DNA of 64,000 nucleotides from [Mycobacterium] manitobense (GTDB lineage Bacteria > Actinomycetota > Actinomycetes > Mycobacteriales > Mycobacteriaceae): positions 1-64,000 of the forward strand of contig NZ_JACKSJ010000117.1 of the NCBI RefSeq assembly GCF_025821665.1, in the 5' to 3' direction. This document shows, in pieces, positions 51,756 through 58,901 of the stretch. The position numbers and the translations under genes are program-made. A model generated the notes under the pieces. That model had not been told where the DNA came from, searched no databases, and saw only the letters and a list, made by a program, of their open reading frames with translations. How positions within the stretch are numbered: position 1 is the first letter of the stretch; every line of letters begins with the position of its first letter.

Positions 51756-51878
51756 CGTCTTGTCCCCTCGAAGTCATACCGTCGTCAGCGATTCGAACGC
51801 TAACGGCATGACTCCGGGGCGCTACCGGTTTAGATCGCCCTGAATTTGTCGTTGATCCTGCGGCCACGGCGACGAGCA

Positions 51879-51914
51879 CTCGCACATTCGCGCCGCGGGC
51901 GCAGAGTCAACGCA
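51879..51914. repeat. 36-base repeat element, copy B
   Basis: Partner of 47148-47183 (CTCGCACAT...AGTCAACGCA). It lies just downstream of the crotonase stop (51924, minus strand) and upstream of dioxygenase copy 2. It could be a REP-like intergenic element or terminator remnant. I see no open reading frame in the surrounding 168-base gap. Confidence 0.45.
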
Positions 51915-51923
51915 TTCGGGGGC

Positions 51924-52691
51924 CTATTTGCTCTTGGCGATCAGACCGTCGACGATCCGGTTGAAGTCATCGGTTCCGAACGAGACGTATTCGGACAGGT
52001 TGGCGTAGTCCAGCGACGCCATCACCGACTTCTCGAGTTGGATGTTCATCAGCCGCTTGGTGGCTTCCAGCGCCTGCTGCGGCAACTCCATGATCTTCTT
52101 CGCGCACGCGATCGCCTCGGTGAGCGGATCGGCCACCACGTGGTTGGCCATCCCGAGTTCGAGGGCGCGGGCGGCCTTGATCCGCACACCGGTGAACGCG
52201 AACTCCTTGGCCTGCAACAGGCTGATCTGCGACGGCCACACCAGTGGCCCGCCGTCGGCCGCGACCAGTCCGATCGACACGTGCGGATCGGCGAAGAACG
52301 CCGTCTCGGCCATGTAGACGATGTCGGACAGCGCGGCCAGGCTGCAGCCGAGCCCGACGGCCGGACCGTTGACCGCGGCGACCACCGGGATGCGGCATCG
52401 CACCATTCCGATGACGAGGTCGCGGCCGTGCTTGATCGTCTTCTGCCGCAGCGCCTCGTTGCTGCGCAGTTCGTCGAGGTAGTTGAAGTCGCCGCCGGCC
52501 GAGAACGCCCGTCCCGCACCGGTGATCACCGCCGCCCTCGCGTCGGCGTCCTCGTTCAGCGCCTCCCAGATCCGGGCCAGCCCCACGTGCAGCGGGTCGT
52601 TGACCGCGTTGAGCTCGTCGGGGCGGTTCAGCATGATGATTCGCAGACCGCCATCGGCACGGACGTCGATCTCGTCGGGCATGTCGTACAT
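51924..52691 (-). CDS. Enoyl-CoA hydratase/isomerase-family protein
   Basis: A 255-residue crotonase: IIMLNRPDELNAVND, AFSAGGDFNYLDE oxyanion loop and NGPAVGLGCSLAAL. The second half reads FADPHVSIGLVAADGGPLVWP, with Asp/His where the second catalytic Glu is usual, and the first Glu position is Ser. It belongs to a common actinobacterial subgroup with uncertain reaction. Fifteen bases downstream of the acyl-CoA dehydrogenase pair, so it likely acts next in the same pathway. Confidence 0.83.
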   Translation of the reverse strand: MYDMPDEIDVRADGGLRIIMLNRPDELNAVNDPLHVGLARIWEALNEDADARAAVITGAGRAFSAGGDFNYLDELRSNEALRQKTIKHGRDLVIGMVRCRIPVVAAVNGPAVGLGCSLAALSDIVYMAETAFFADPHVSIGLVAADGGPLVWPSQISLLQAKEFAFTGVRIKAARALELGMANHVVADPLTEAIACAKKIMELPQQALEATKRLMNIQLEKSVMASLDYANLSEYVSFGTDDFNRIVDGLIAKSK

Positions 52692-52706
52692 GTCAGTTCC
52701 TCTCGC

Positions 52707-53789
52707 TCACAATCCCAGGATGCGTTGCGCGATGATGTTCTTCTGGATCTGCGACGTGCCGCCCATGACGCTCTGCGCGCGGCTGTACATGTAGGCGCCG
52801 AAGAGATCCTCGTCGCCGGTACCCACCGTCGCGAGCGCGGCATGCCCGACCGACTGCTCGACCCACGTCATGAGCAACTTGTCCAGCGACCCGTCCGGTC
52901 CGTGCTTGATCCCGTCGAGCTGTTCGGAAAGTCGCCTACGGACGTGCAGCCGCAGCATCTCGGTCTGCACCCATGCCCAGGACAGCTCGTCGGGCGCCGG
53001 CCCGTCGACCCGGGAGGCCAACTGGCGCACCGTCTTCCCGTATCGCGCCGAGAAGCCCAGCGTCGACGGTTCGCGCTCGTGGCTGACCACCGTCATCGCA
53101 AGCTTCCAGCCTTCGCCCGGTGCGCCCACCATGTTGTCGGCGGGCACCCGCGCCCCGTCGAATTCGACCTGGCCGAACTCCCTGGTGACGCCGCTGATCA
53201 TCTTGAGCGGGCGCTGCTCGATACCGTCCTGGTGCATCGACACGATGAACGCCGAGATGCCCTTGTGCTTCGGAACATCCTTCTCTGTGCGCGCGAGCAC
53301 CAGGCACCAGTCGGCGACGTCGGAGTAGCTCGTCCAGATCTTGTGGCCGTGGATGACGTACTCGTCACCGTCGCGGACCGCCGTCGTGGTCAACGATGCG
53401 AGGTCCGACCCGGCGCCGGGCTCCGAGAAGCCCTGGCACCACCGCTCCGTGCCATTGATCATGCCGGGCAGGAAACGTTGCCGCAGTTCCTCGCTGCCGT
53501 GGTGACTCAGGCCGACGACGAGGTAACCCAGACTCGGCCGTGCCGGCGCGCCGGCCTTCGCGATCTCCTCGTCGACGATGACGTCGTAGACCGGTGGCAG
53601 GTCCTGGCCGCCGTACGCCTTCGGCCACGACGTGCCGAAGAATCCGGCCTGGAAGAGCGCCTGATGCCATTCGCCGGCCTTGGCCCAGTACTCGTCGCCC
53701 GAGGTCGGGAATTTGCCCTTCTGCTCGGTCAGCCACCCGCGCAACCGATCCCGGAACGCGGCCTCGTCGGGTCCGTCACGAAAGTCCAA
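52707..53789 (-). CDS. Acyl-CoA dehydrogenase, large partner of a heteromeric pair
   Basis: A 360-residue FadE protein: WCQGFSEPGAGSDLASL signature, HGHKIWTSYSDVADWC, a glutamate in VVSHEREPSTLG as the probable catalytic base, and MGGTSQIQKNIIAQRIL at the C-terminus, the pattern of mycobacterial alpha2beta2 dehydrogenases. Its start overlaps the stop of the smaller FadE partner by 14 bases. A ring- or side-chain-derived acyl-CoA is plausible. Confidence 0.88.
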   Translation of the reverse strand: MDFRDGPDEAAFRDRLRGWLTEQKGKFPTSGDEYWAKAGEWHQALFQAGFFGTSWPKAYGGQDLPPVYDVIVDEEIAKAGAPARPSLGYLVVGLSHHGSEELRQRFLPGMINGTERWCQGFSEPGAGSDLASLTTTAVRDGDEYVIHGHKIWTSYSDVADWCLVLARTEKDVPKHKGISAFIVSMHQDGIEQRPLKMISGVTREFGQVEFDGARVPADNMVGAPGEGWKLAMTVVSHEREPSTLGFSARYGKTVRQLASRVDGPAPDELSWAWVQTEMLRLHVRRRLSEQLDGIKHGPDGSLDKLLMTWVEQSVGHAALATVGTGDEDLFGAYMYSRAQSVMGGTSQIQKNIIAQRILGL

Positions 53790-54591
53790 TGGTCAGCTCC
53801 TCCAACTTGACGGGCCAGGCCTCCGTGGCGGCCAGCACGCGACGCAGGTAGACGTGGGCCAGGCACTCCCAGGTGTTGCCGATGCCGCCGTGCACCTGGA
53901 TCGACGTCTCGCACACGGTCAGTGCCGAACGCGCACAGTAGATCTTCGCCACCCGGCCGGCCTCGACCGCCTCGGTGACCGGCAGTTCGTCGACGGCCCA
54001 GGCCGCGTGCCGCGACACGCTGATCGCCCCCTCGATCAGCGCCAGGCTCTCCGCCAGCAGGTGCGCGACCGCCTGATACGACCCGATCGTCGATCCGTAC
54101 TGTTCGCGGACCTTGGCGTACTCGCATGCCAGCGAATGGGCGCCGCGGGCCGCGCCGACGATGTCCGCCGTGGTCGCCGCGAGCGCGAGCGCATACCAGC
54201 GCTCCCGGTCCTCGCCCGACAGCTCGGCCAGCTCGGTGGGTGACTCGTCAACGCCGGCAAGGCTTCCGGTGAGGTCGACCGACGCGGGCGCGGTGTCGGG
54301 CGACGCCAATTCCCTGCCGAGCCTGCGCTGCAGGTCGTCGGCGAGCACCGGACCGAGGAACGGAACGTCGACCAGGCCGCGGCCGAACTCCTCGGCGACG
54401 ATCGCCACCTCCACCCCGGACGCCTCGTCCGAGCGCAGCGACCGCCACCCGGTCGACGCGACGGTCTTCTCCAGCCGGGCGGCGCGGCCGTCGTCGTCGA
54501 GGTCGGCCACCGACCCCGGACCGAGGTCGTCGGCGAGCTTGGCCGCAGCGTCCCGGAGCTGCTGTTGTTCACTGGTCAGTCGGACGTCCAT
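53776..54591 (-). CDS. Acyl-CoA dehydrogenase, small partner of a heteromeric pair
   Basis: A 271-residue shortened acyl-CoA dehydrogenase that keeps the N-terminal helices (TSEQQQLRDAAAKLADD) and C-terminal bundle (YGSTIGSYQAVAHLLAESLAL, IQVHGGIGNTWECLAHVYLRR) but has a contracted middle domain and no FSEPGAGSD signature. With 52707-53789 it forms the second heteromeric FadE pair in the window. Overlaps the upstream FadD by 23 bases. Confidence 0.85.
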   Translation of the reverse strand: MDVRLTSEQQQLRDAAAKLADDLGPGSVADLDDDGRAARLEKTVASTGWRSLRSDEASGVEVAIVAEEFGRGLVDVPFLGPVLADDLQRRLGRELASPDTAPASVDLTGSLAGVDESPTELAELSGEDRERWYALALAATTADIVGAARGAHSLACEYAKVREQYGSTIGSYQAVAHLLAESLALIEGAISVSRHAAWAVDELPVTEAVEAGRVAKIYCARSALTVCETSIQVHGGIGNTWECLAHVYLRRVLAATEAWPVKLEELTIGLS

Positions 54592-55972
54592 GAGCCTCCT
54601 TGAGCACGCGGCGCAACACCTTTCCGGACGGTAGGCGGGGAATCTCGGGCACGAACACCACCCGGCGGGGCTGCTTGTAGCGAGCGAGCCGGTCGCCCAC
54701 CAGTCCGACGAGTTCCTCGGACGACACCGGCACGCTGGTGGTCACGGCCGCGATGACGGCCTCGCCGTCGGCCGCGTCGGGCACCCCGAACACCGCGCAG
54801 TCCTCGACCGCCGGGTGGCCGTGCAGCACCGCCTCCACCTCGGCGGGCGCGACCTGGAAGCCGCGCACCTTGATCATCTCCTTGAGCCGGTCGGTGATCC
54901 GCAGCCAGCCGTCGGCGTCGAGCGCGCCGACATCGCCTGTGCGGTACCAGCCGTCGCTGAAGACTTCGGCCGTCGCCTCGGCGGGCAGGTAGCCGGCCAT
55001 CACGGCATCGGACCTGACCTGGATCTCGCCGGTCTGCCCGGGCGGCAGCACCGCCGCCGTCTCGGGGTCGACGATGCGCACACTCACCCCGGGGACGGGC
55101 CGGCCGACGGTGTCCAGCCGTGCGCCGTCGACGGGGTTGGCCGCGATCACCGGGACCTCGCTCGTGCCGTAGGCGGCGACCCACCGCACGCCGACGCGCC
55201 GGGTGACGCTGTCGGCGACGCTCTGGGTGACCGGGGTGGCGCACCACATGATGTAGCGCAGCGAGGACAGGTCGTGGCTCTCGAGCTGCGGATGCCCGGC
55301 GATGGCCAGCGCGATCGGGGCCACCGACATCTCGATGGTGATCCGGTCGGCCGCGATGTGACGCAGCATCGCGTCGACGTCGAAGCGGCGATGCAGCCGG
55401 ATCCACGCCCCGGTGTCCAGTGCCATCGCGATGTTGAGCAGGCCGAGGATGTGCGACGGGGGCGTCATGATCTGCATCCGGTCCGTCGCCGACAGTTCCA
55501 GCGCGTCGCGCCACTGCCGCACGGCGGCGGCGAACGCGCGGTGGGTGTGACGGACCGCCTTGGGCATGCCGGTGGTGCCCGAACTGAACACCAGTAGCGC
55601 GTCGGAACCGGGCGGCGGCGCGAGGAACGTCCGCATGCCGGGCGCGATCGGTTCGTCGAGATGCAGCATCGGCACGAGTTCGGCCAGCAGAGCCTGGTCG
55701 CCGACGGCGTGCGACGCTCCAGTCAGTGTGAGGGCGTTCTGCACCTCGAGGCGCTTCCATGCCGGGCTGATCAGGACGACGGCCGCGCCCAGCCGCCAGA
55801 TCGCCCGCAGGGCGACGACGAACTCGGGGCGGTTGGACGACATCAGTGCAACCCGGTCACCGGCGCGCACACCGCGGTGCTCCAGGGTGGTGGCCATCCC
55901 GTTGGCCATCGCGTCGAGTTGTGCCAGGGTGAACTCGCGATCCTCGAAGGCGAGAGCGACCGGGTCAGTCAC
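54569..55972 (-). CDS. Acyl-CoA synthetase (FadD, AMP-binding family)
   Basis: A 467-residue ANL ligase from a GTG preceded by GAGGAGG. Motifs: VFSSGTTGMPKAVRHTH, PPSHILGLLN, AAYGTSEVPVIA, WYRTGDVGALDADGWL and GKVLRRVL with the catalytic lysine. It lacks some N-terminal residues compared with long-chain FadD proteins. It heads the minus-strand operon FadD-FadE-FadE-crotonase, and its promoter faces the operator at 56065. It would activate the acid that the FadE pair then desaturates. Confidence 0.9.
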   Translation of the reverse strand: MTDPVALAFEDREFTLAQLDAMANGMATTLEHRGVRAGDRVALMSSNRPEFVVALRAIWRLGAAVVLISPAWKRLEVQNALTLTGASHAVGDQALLAELVPMLHLDEPIAPGMRTFLAPPPGSDALLVFSSGTTGMPKAVRHTHRAFAAAVRQWRDALELSATDRMQIMTPPSHILGLLNIAMALDTGAWIRLHRRFDVDAMLRHIAADRITIEMSVAPIALAIAGHPQLESHDLSSLRYIMWCATPVTQSVADSVTRRVGVRWVAAYGTSEVPVIAANPVDGARLDTVGRPVPGVSVRIVDPETAAVLPPGQTGEIQVRSDAVMAGYLPAEATAEVFSDGWYRTGDVGALDADGWLRITDRLKEMIKVRGFQVAPAEVEAVLHGHPAVEDCAVFGVPDAADGEAVIAAVTTSVPVSSEELVGLVGDRLARYKQPRRVVFVPEIPRLPSGKVLRRVLKEAHGRPTDQ

Positions 55973-56064
55973 GTGTCGGCCTCCTCGCACACCGCCGCTT
56001 ACGCCCTCCTCGTGCCGCACCGAGCCGGTGCCGAACTCGTCTTGAGAAGAGCCTATCATTAGAA

Positions 56065-56079
56065 GAGAATAGAGTTCTC
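56065..56079. promoter_or_regulatory. Palindromic operator GAGAATAGAGTTCTC
   Basis: The repeat extends to AAGAGAA-N5-TTCTCTT (56063-56081) in the 141-base region between the FadD operon (start 55972) and the ferredoxin gene (start 56114). TATAAC (56081-56086), a fair -10 for the ferredoxin, directly abuts it, so the operator lies in the promoter spacer. An extra GAGAA half-site lies at 56044. Confidence 0.74.
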
Positions 56080-56113
56080 TTATAACCAGAATGACGATGC
56101 CCAGAGGAGTCTG

Positions 56114-56428
56114 ATGACGGCCGAACCGATGACCGACGCTTCCGCCGGACCGGGTGAGATCACTTTCATCTTCGATCGCGCGAAAGTGTCGGTGGTCGGC
56201 CGCCCCGGCGAGACGCTGCTGGAGAGCGCCCGCCGCGGCGGGATGACGCCACCGTTCTCCTGCGAGGCGGGCAACTGCGGCACCTGCATGGCCAAGCTGA
56301 CCGAGGGCACCGCCACCATGCGGGTCAACGACGCCCTCGACGACGACGAGGTCGAGGACGGCTACGTGCTCACCTGCCAGGCGGTGCCGGACACCGCGGT
56401 CGTCATAGTCGACTACGACGACGTCTGA
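56114..56428 (+). CDS. [2Fe-2S] plant-type ferredoxin
   Basis: A 104-residue ferredoxin with the C-x4-C-x2-C motif (SCEAGNCGTCMAKL) and the fourth cysteine in YVLTCQAVP. It has no reductase domain. Such proteins feed Rieske oxygenases and some P450s. It is a single gene on its strand, under the same palindromic operator as the FadD operon; the Rieske oxygenase at 3479, whose operon also carries that operator, is a likely client. It overlaps the convergent CaiB gene by 16 bases. Confidence 0.9.
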   Translation: MTAEPMTDASAGPGEITFIFDRAKVSVVGRPGETLLESARRGGMTPPFSCEAGNCGTCMAKLTEGTATMRVNDALDDDEVEDGYVLTCQAVPDTAVVIVDYDDV

Positions 56429-57462
56429 GCCTGCACCGGCAGGGGCGGCGGCGGCCGGTACTCGGGGCTGAACCCCGACACCCGCACCGGACTGCCGACG
56501 AGCCGGTACGGCCCCGCGTCCACCAGCGCCTCCGGCGTCGCGTCGAGCGCCTGCGGCAGGCTGCGCACCGCCGCGGCGGGGATGCCCAGCGGGCGCAACC
56601 GCGCCTCCCACCCGGCCGCGGTGTCGGTGCGCAGCGCCGCCGTGACGACCGCCAGCACCTCCTCGCGGCGGGCCGCACGCTCGGCCATCATCGGGAAGCC
56701 GTCGATGCCGGCCTCCGTGGCGAACAGCCGCCAGAACCCGTCATGGGTGATGAACAGCGCAAGATACCCCGCCGCGGTGGGAAACAGCTGCGCGGGAACG
56801 TAATACGAGTGCGCGCCGTTCGGGAAGCGGCGTGGCTCGACACCGTCGTTGAGGTAGGCCGCCGCGCGGTAGTTGAGCTGGGAGAGCATCACGTCGCGCA
56901 GCGAGACGTCCACCTGACCACCGCGACCAGACACGATCATCGCGAGCAGGCCAAGAGCAGCGGTCAGGCCGGTCGAGTTGTCCGCCGAGGAATACCCGGG
57001 CAGCGTCGGCGGTCCGTCCGGATCGCCGGTCATCGCCGCGACCCCGGTGGCGGCCTGGATCACGTAGTCGAACGCCGGGTCGTCGCCGCCGTCGAGGCCG
57101 AAACCCGTCATCGCGACGCACACGATCTTCTCGTTGTAGCGGCGCAGATCCTCATAGGTCAGGCCGAGCTTGCGGATCACCGAGGGCTTCATGTTGACCA
57201 GCAGCGCATGGGATTCCGCGACCAGCTCGCCCAGCCGGCGCTGCCCGTCGGGCGACTGCAAATCCAGGCAGATGTTCGACTTGTTGCGGTTCAGGCTGGC
57301 GAAGTAGCTGTCGCTGACCTGCCTGGAGATCTCACCGCCGGGCGGCTCGATCTTGATGACCTCGGCGCCCAGGTCGGCCAGCATCATCGTGGCGTAGGGG
57401 CCGGCCAGCATGACGCCGACCTCCAGGACGCGGATGCCTGCGAGCGGTCCCGGACCGCTCAT
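56413..57462 (-). CDS. CaiB/BaiF (family III) CoA-transferase
   Basis: A 349-residue CoA-transferase of normal single-domain length: GIRVLEVGVMLAGPYATMML, IKIEPPGGEISRQVSD, MTGFGLDGGDDPAFDYVIQA, and the catalytic-Asp region SSADNSTGLTAALGLL. It moves CoA between carboxylates, or may act on an alpha-methylacyl-CoA as a racemase. Its start overlaps the stop of the LLM gene. Contrast with the two-domain version at 20172. Confidence 0.88.
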   Translation of the reverse strand: MSGPGPLAGIRVLEVGVMLAGPYATMMLADLGAEVIKIEPPGGEISRQVSDSYFASLNRNKSNICLDLQSPDGQRRLGELVAESHALLVNMKPSVIRKLGLTYEDLRRYNEKIVCVAMTGFGLDGGDDPAFDYVIQAATGVAAMTGDPDGPPTLPGYSSADNSTGLTAALGLLAMIVSGRGGQVDVSLRDVMLSQLNYRAAAYLNDGVEPRRFPNGAHSYYVPAQLFPTAAGYLALFITHDGFWRLFATEAGIDGFPMMAERAARREEVLAVVTAALRTDTAAGWEARLRPLGIPAAAVRSLPQALDATPEALVDAGPYRLVGSPVRVSGFSPEYRPPPPLPVQAQTSS

Positions 57463-58415
57463 CGCACCGCCTTGGCGAGCTCGGCGATCACCTCACGCGT
57501 GCGGTGCTTCGAGGCGATCAGCTCGTCGCGGTTGTCGCCGATCGGCAGCAGCCGCACCGACAGGTCGGTGACCCCGGCGTCGGCGAACATTTGGAATCGA
57601 CGCTGAATCTGTTCCATATCACCCGCCGCGCAGAGATCGCCGACGTTGCGGGCGTCGCCGCGGTCGAGCAGCTTCTGGTAGTTCGGCGACGTCTCTGCCT
57701 CGGAGAGAATGCGATTCGCCCGCTCCTTGGCGGCGTCGATCTCGGAGTTCGCGCACAGGCACACCGGGATGCCCGCGACGATGCGCGGCGCCGGCTTGCC
57801 CGCATCCGCGGCAGCCTTGGTGATCTTCGGCGCGATGTGGTCGCCGATGGCCTTCTCGTCGGCCATCCACAACACGGTGCCGTCGGCGTGCTCACCCGCG
57901 AGCTGCAGCATCACCGGCCCGAGCGCGGCGACGAGCACCGGCAGCGGTGTCTCCGCGCCCAGCGCCGTCGGGTTGTGCACGGTGAAGTTGCCGTTCTCCA
58001 CGTCCACCGGACCGGGACCGGACACCGCGGCGCTCAGCACCTCCAGGTAGTCGCGGGTGTAGCCGGCCGGCTTCTCGTAAGGCAGCCCCAGCATGTCGCG
58101 GATGATCCAGTGATGCGACGGGCCGACGCCCAGCGCCAGCCGTCCCCCGGCCATGGCGTGCACCGAAAGCGCCTGACGTGCAAGGGCGATGGGGTGCTGC
58201 GCCTGCAGCGGCACCACCGCGGTGCCCAGTTCGATACGCGAGGTGTGCGCGGCCATCAGCGCGACCATCGCCAGGCAGTCGAAGTCGTCGGGGACCTGCG
58301 GCATCCACGCGGTGTCCAGGCCCGCGGACTCCGCCCACTCGATGTCGGACACCAGCTTCTTGACCTTGCGGGCCATGTCGCCGCGCTCGGCCCCGATCAT
58401 CACACCGAGTCTCAT
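57459..58415 (-). CDS. LLM-class oxidoreductase, F420-dependent type
   Basis: A 318-residue luciferase-like protein of the size usual for F420-dependent mycobacterial LLM enzymes: MRLGVMIGAERGD, LDTAWMPQVPDDFDCL, IELGTAVVPLQAQHPIAL, RLALGVGPSHHWIIRDMLGLPYEKP. These hydride-transfer enzymes reduce or oxidise alcohols, ketones or enoates. It is separated by 75 bases, with nested hairpins, from the mutase small subunit and overlaps the CaiB gene. Confidence 0.86.
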   Translation of the reverse strand: MRLGVMIGAERGDMARKVKKLVSDIEWAESAGLDTAWMPQVPDDFDCLAMVALMAAHTSRIELGTAVVPLQAQHPIALARQALSVHAMAGGRLALGVGPSHHWIIRDMLGLPYEKPAGYTRDYLEVLSAAVSGPGPVDVENGNFTVHNPTALGAETPLPVLVAALGPVMLQLAGEHADGTVLWMADEKAIGDHIAPKITKAAADAGKPAPRIVAGIPVCLCANSEIDAAKERANRILSEAETSPNYQKLLDRGDARNVGDLCAAGDMEQIQRRFQMFADAGVTDLSVRLLPIGDNRDELIASKHRTREVIAELAKAVR

Positions 58416-58431
58416 GTCACCGCACTTCCTT

Positions 58432-58460
58432 CGCCGAGTGTGAATCCTCGGCGGGATTCA
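58432..58460 (-). other. Two overlapping, mutually exclusive hairpins
   Basis: CGCCGAG (58432-58438) can pair with CTCGGCG (58447-58453), and TGAATCC (58441-58447) can pair with GGATTCA (58454-58460). The two stems of 7 bp share bases, so only one can form at a time. They lie between the mutase small subunit and the LLM gene and could be a terminator or attenuator. A further weak inverted repeat (GTGTGAAT with TTTCACAT) spans the area. Confidence 0.5.
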
Positions 58461-58490
58461 GGGCCGAAAACCGCCGACGTTTCACATTCG

Positions 58491-58901
58491 TCACTGGGTC
58501 GCCTTGTCGGTCAGCGCACGCACGTCACGCACCAGGTCCTCCAGCGAGGTGCCGGTCGGGAAGACCGCGGCCGCACCCGCTTCCAGCAGCTTTGGCACGT
58601 CGCTCTGCGGGATCGTGCCGCCGACCACGACGGCGATGTCCCCCGCGTCGGCGGCCCGCAGCGCATCGACGGTGCGCGCGGTGAGCGCCACGTGCGCCCC
58701 GGACAGGATCGACAGGCCGACCAGCGAGACGTCCTCCTGCAGCGCGATCGACACGATGTCCTCGATGCGCTGGCGGATGCCGGTGTAGATGACCTCGAAC
58801 CCGGCGTCGCGCAGGGTGCGCGCGACGATCTTGGCGCCACGGTCGTGTCCGTCGAGGCCCGGTTTGGCGACGAGCACGCGCGCGGGAGCTGACGCGGTCA
58901 T
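58491..58901 (-). CDS. B12-binding small subunit of an acyl-CoA mutase
   Basis: A 136-residue cobalamin-binding protein with the DxHxxG motif (D17-G-H19-D-R-G22), where His19 coordinates cobalt, then the SxL (LSILSG) and GG (VVVGGTIP) blocks. It matches the small subunits of isobutyryl-CoA and 2-hydroxyisobutyryl-CoA mutases, also about 136 residues. Its ATG touches the stop of the large subunit, so the heteromer is made together. Confidence 0.93.
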   Translation of the reverse strand: MTASAPARVLVAKPGLDGHDRGAKIVARTLRDAGFEVIYTGIRQRIEDIVSIALQEDVSLVGLSILSGAHVALTARTVDALRAADAGDIAVVVGGTIPQSDVPKLLEAGAAAVFPTGTSLEDLVRDVRALTDKATQ

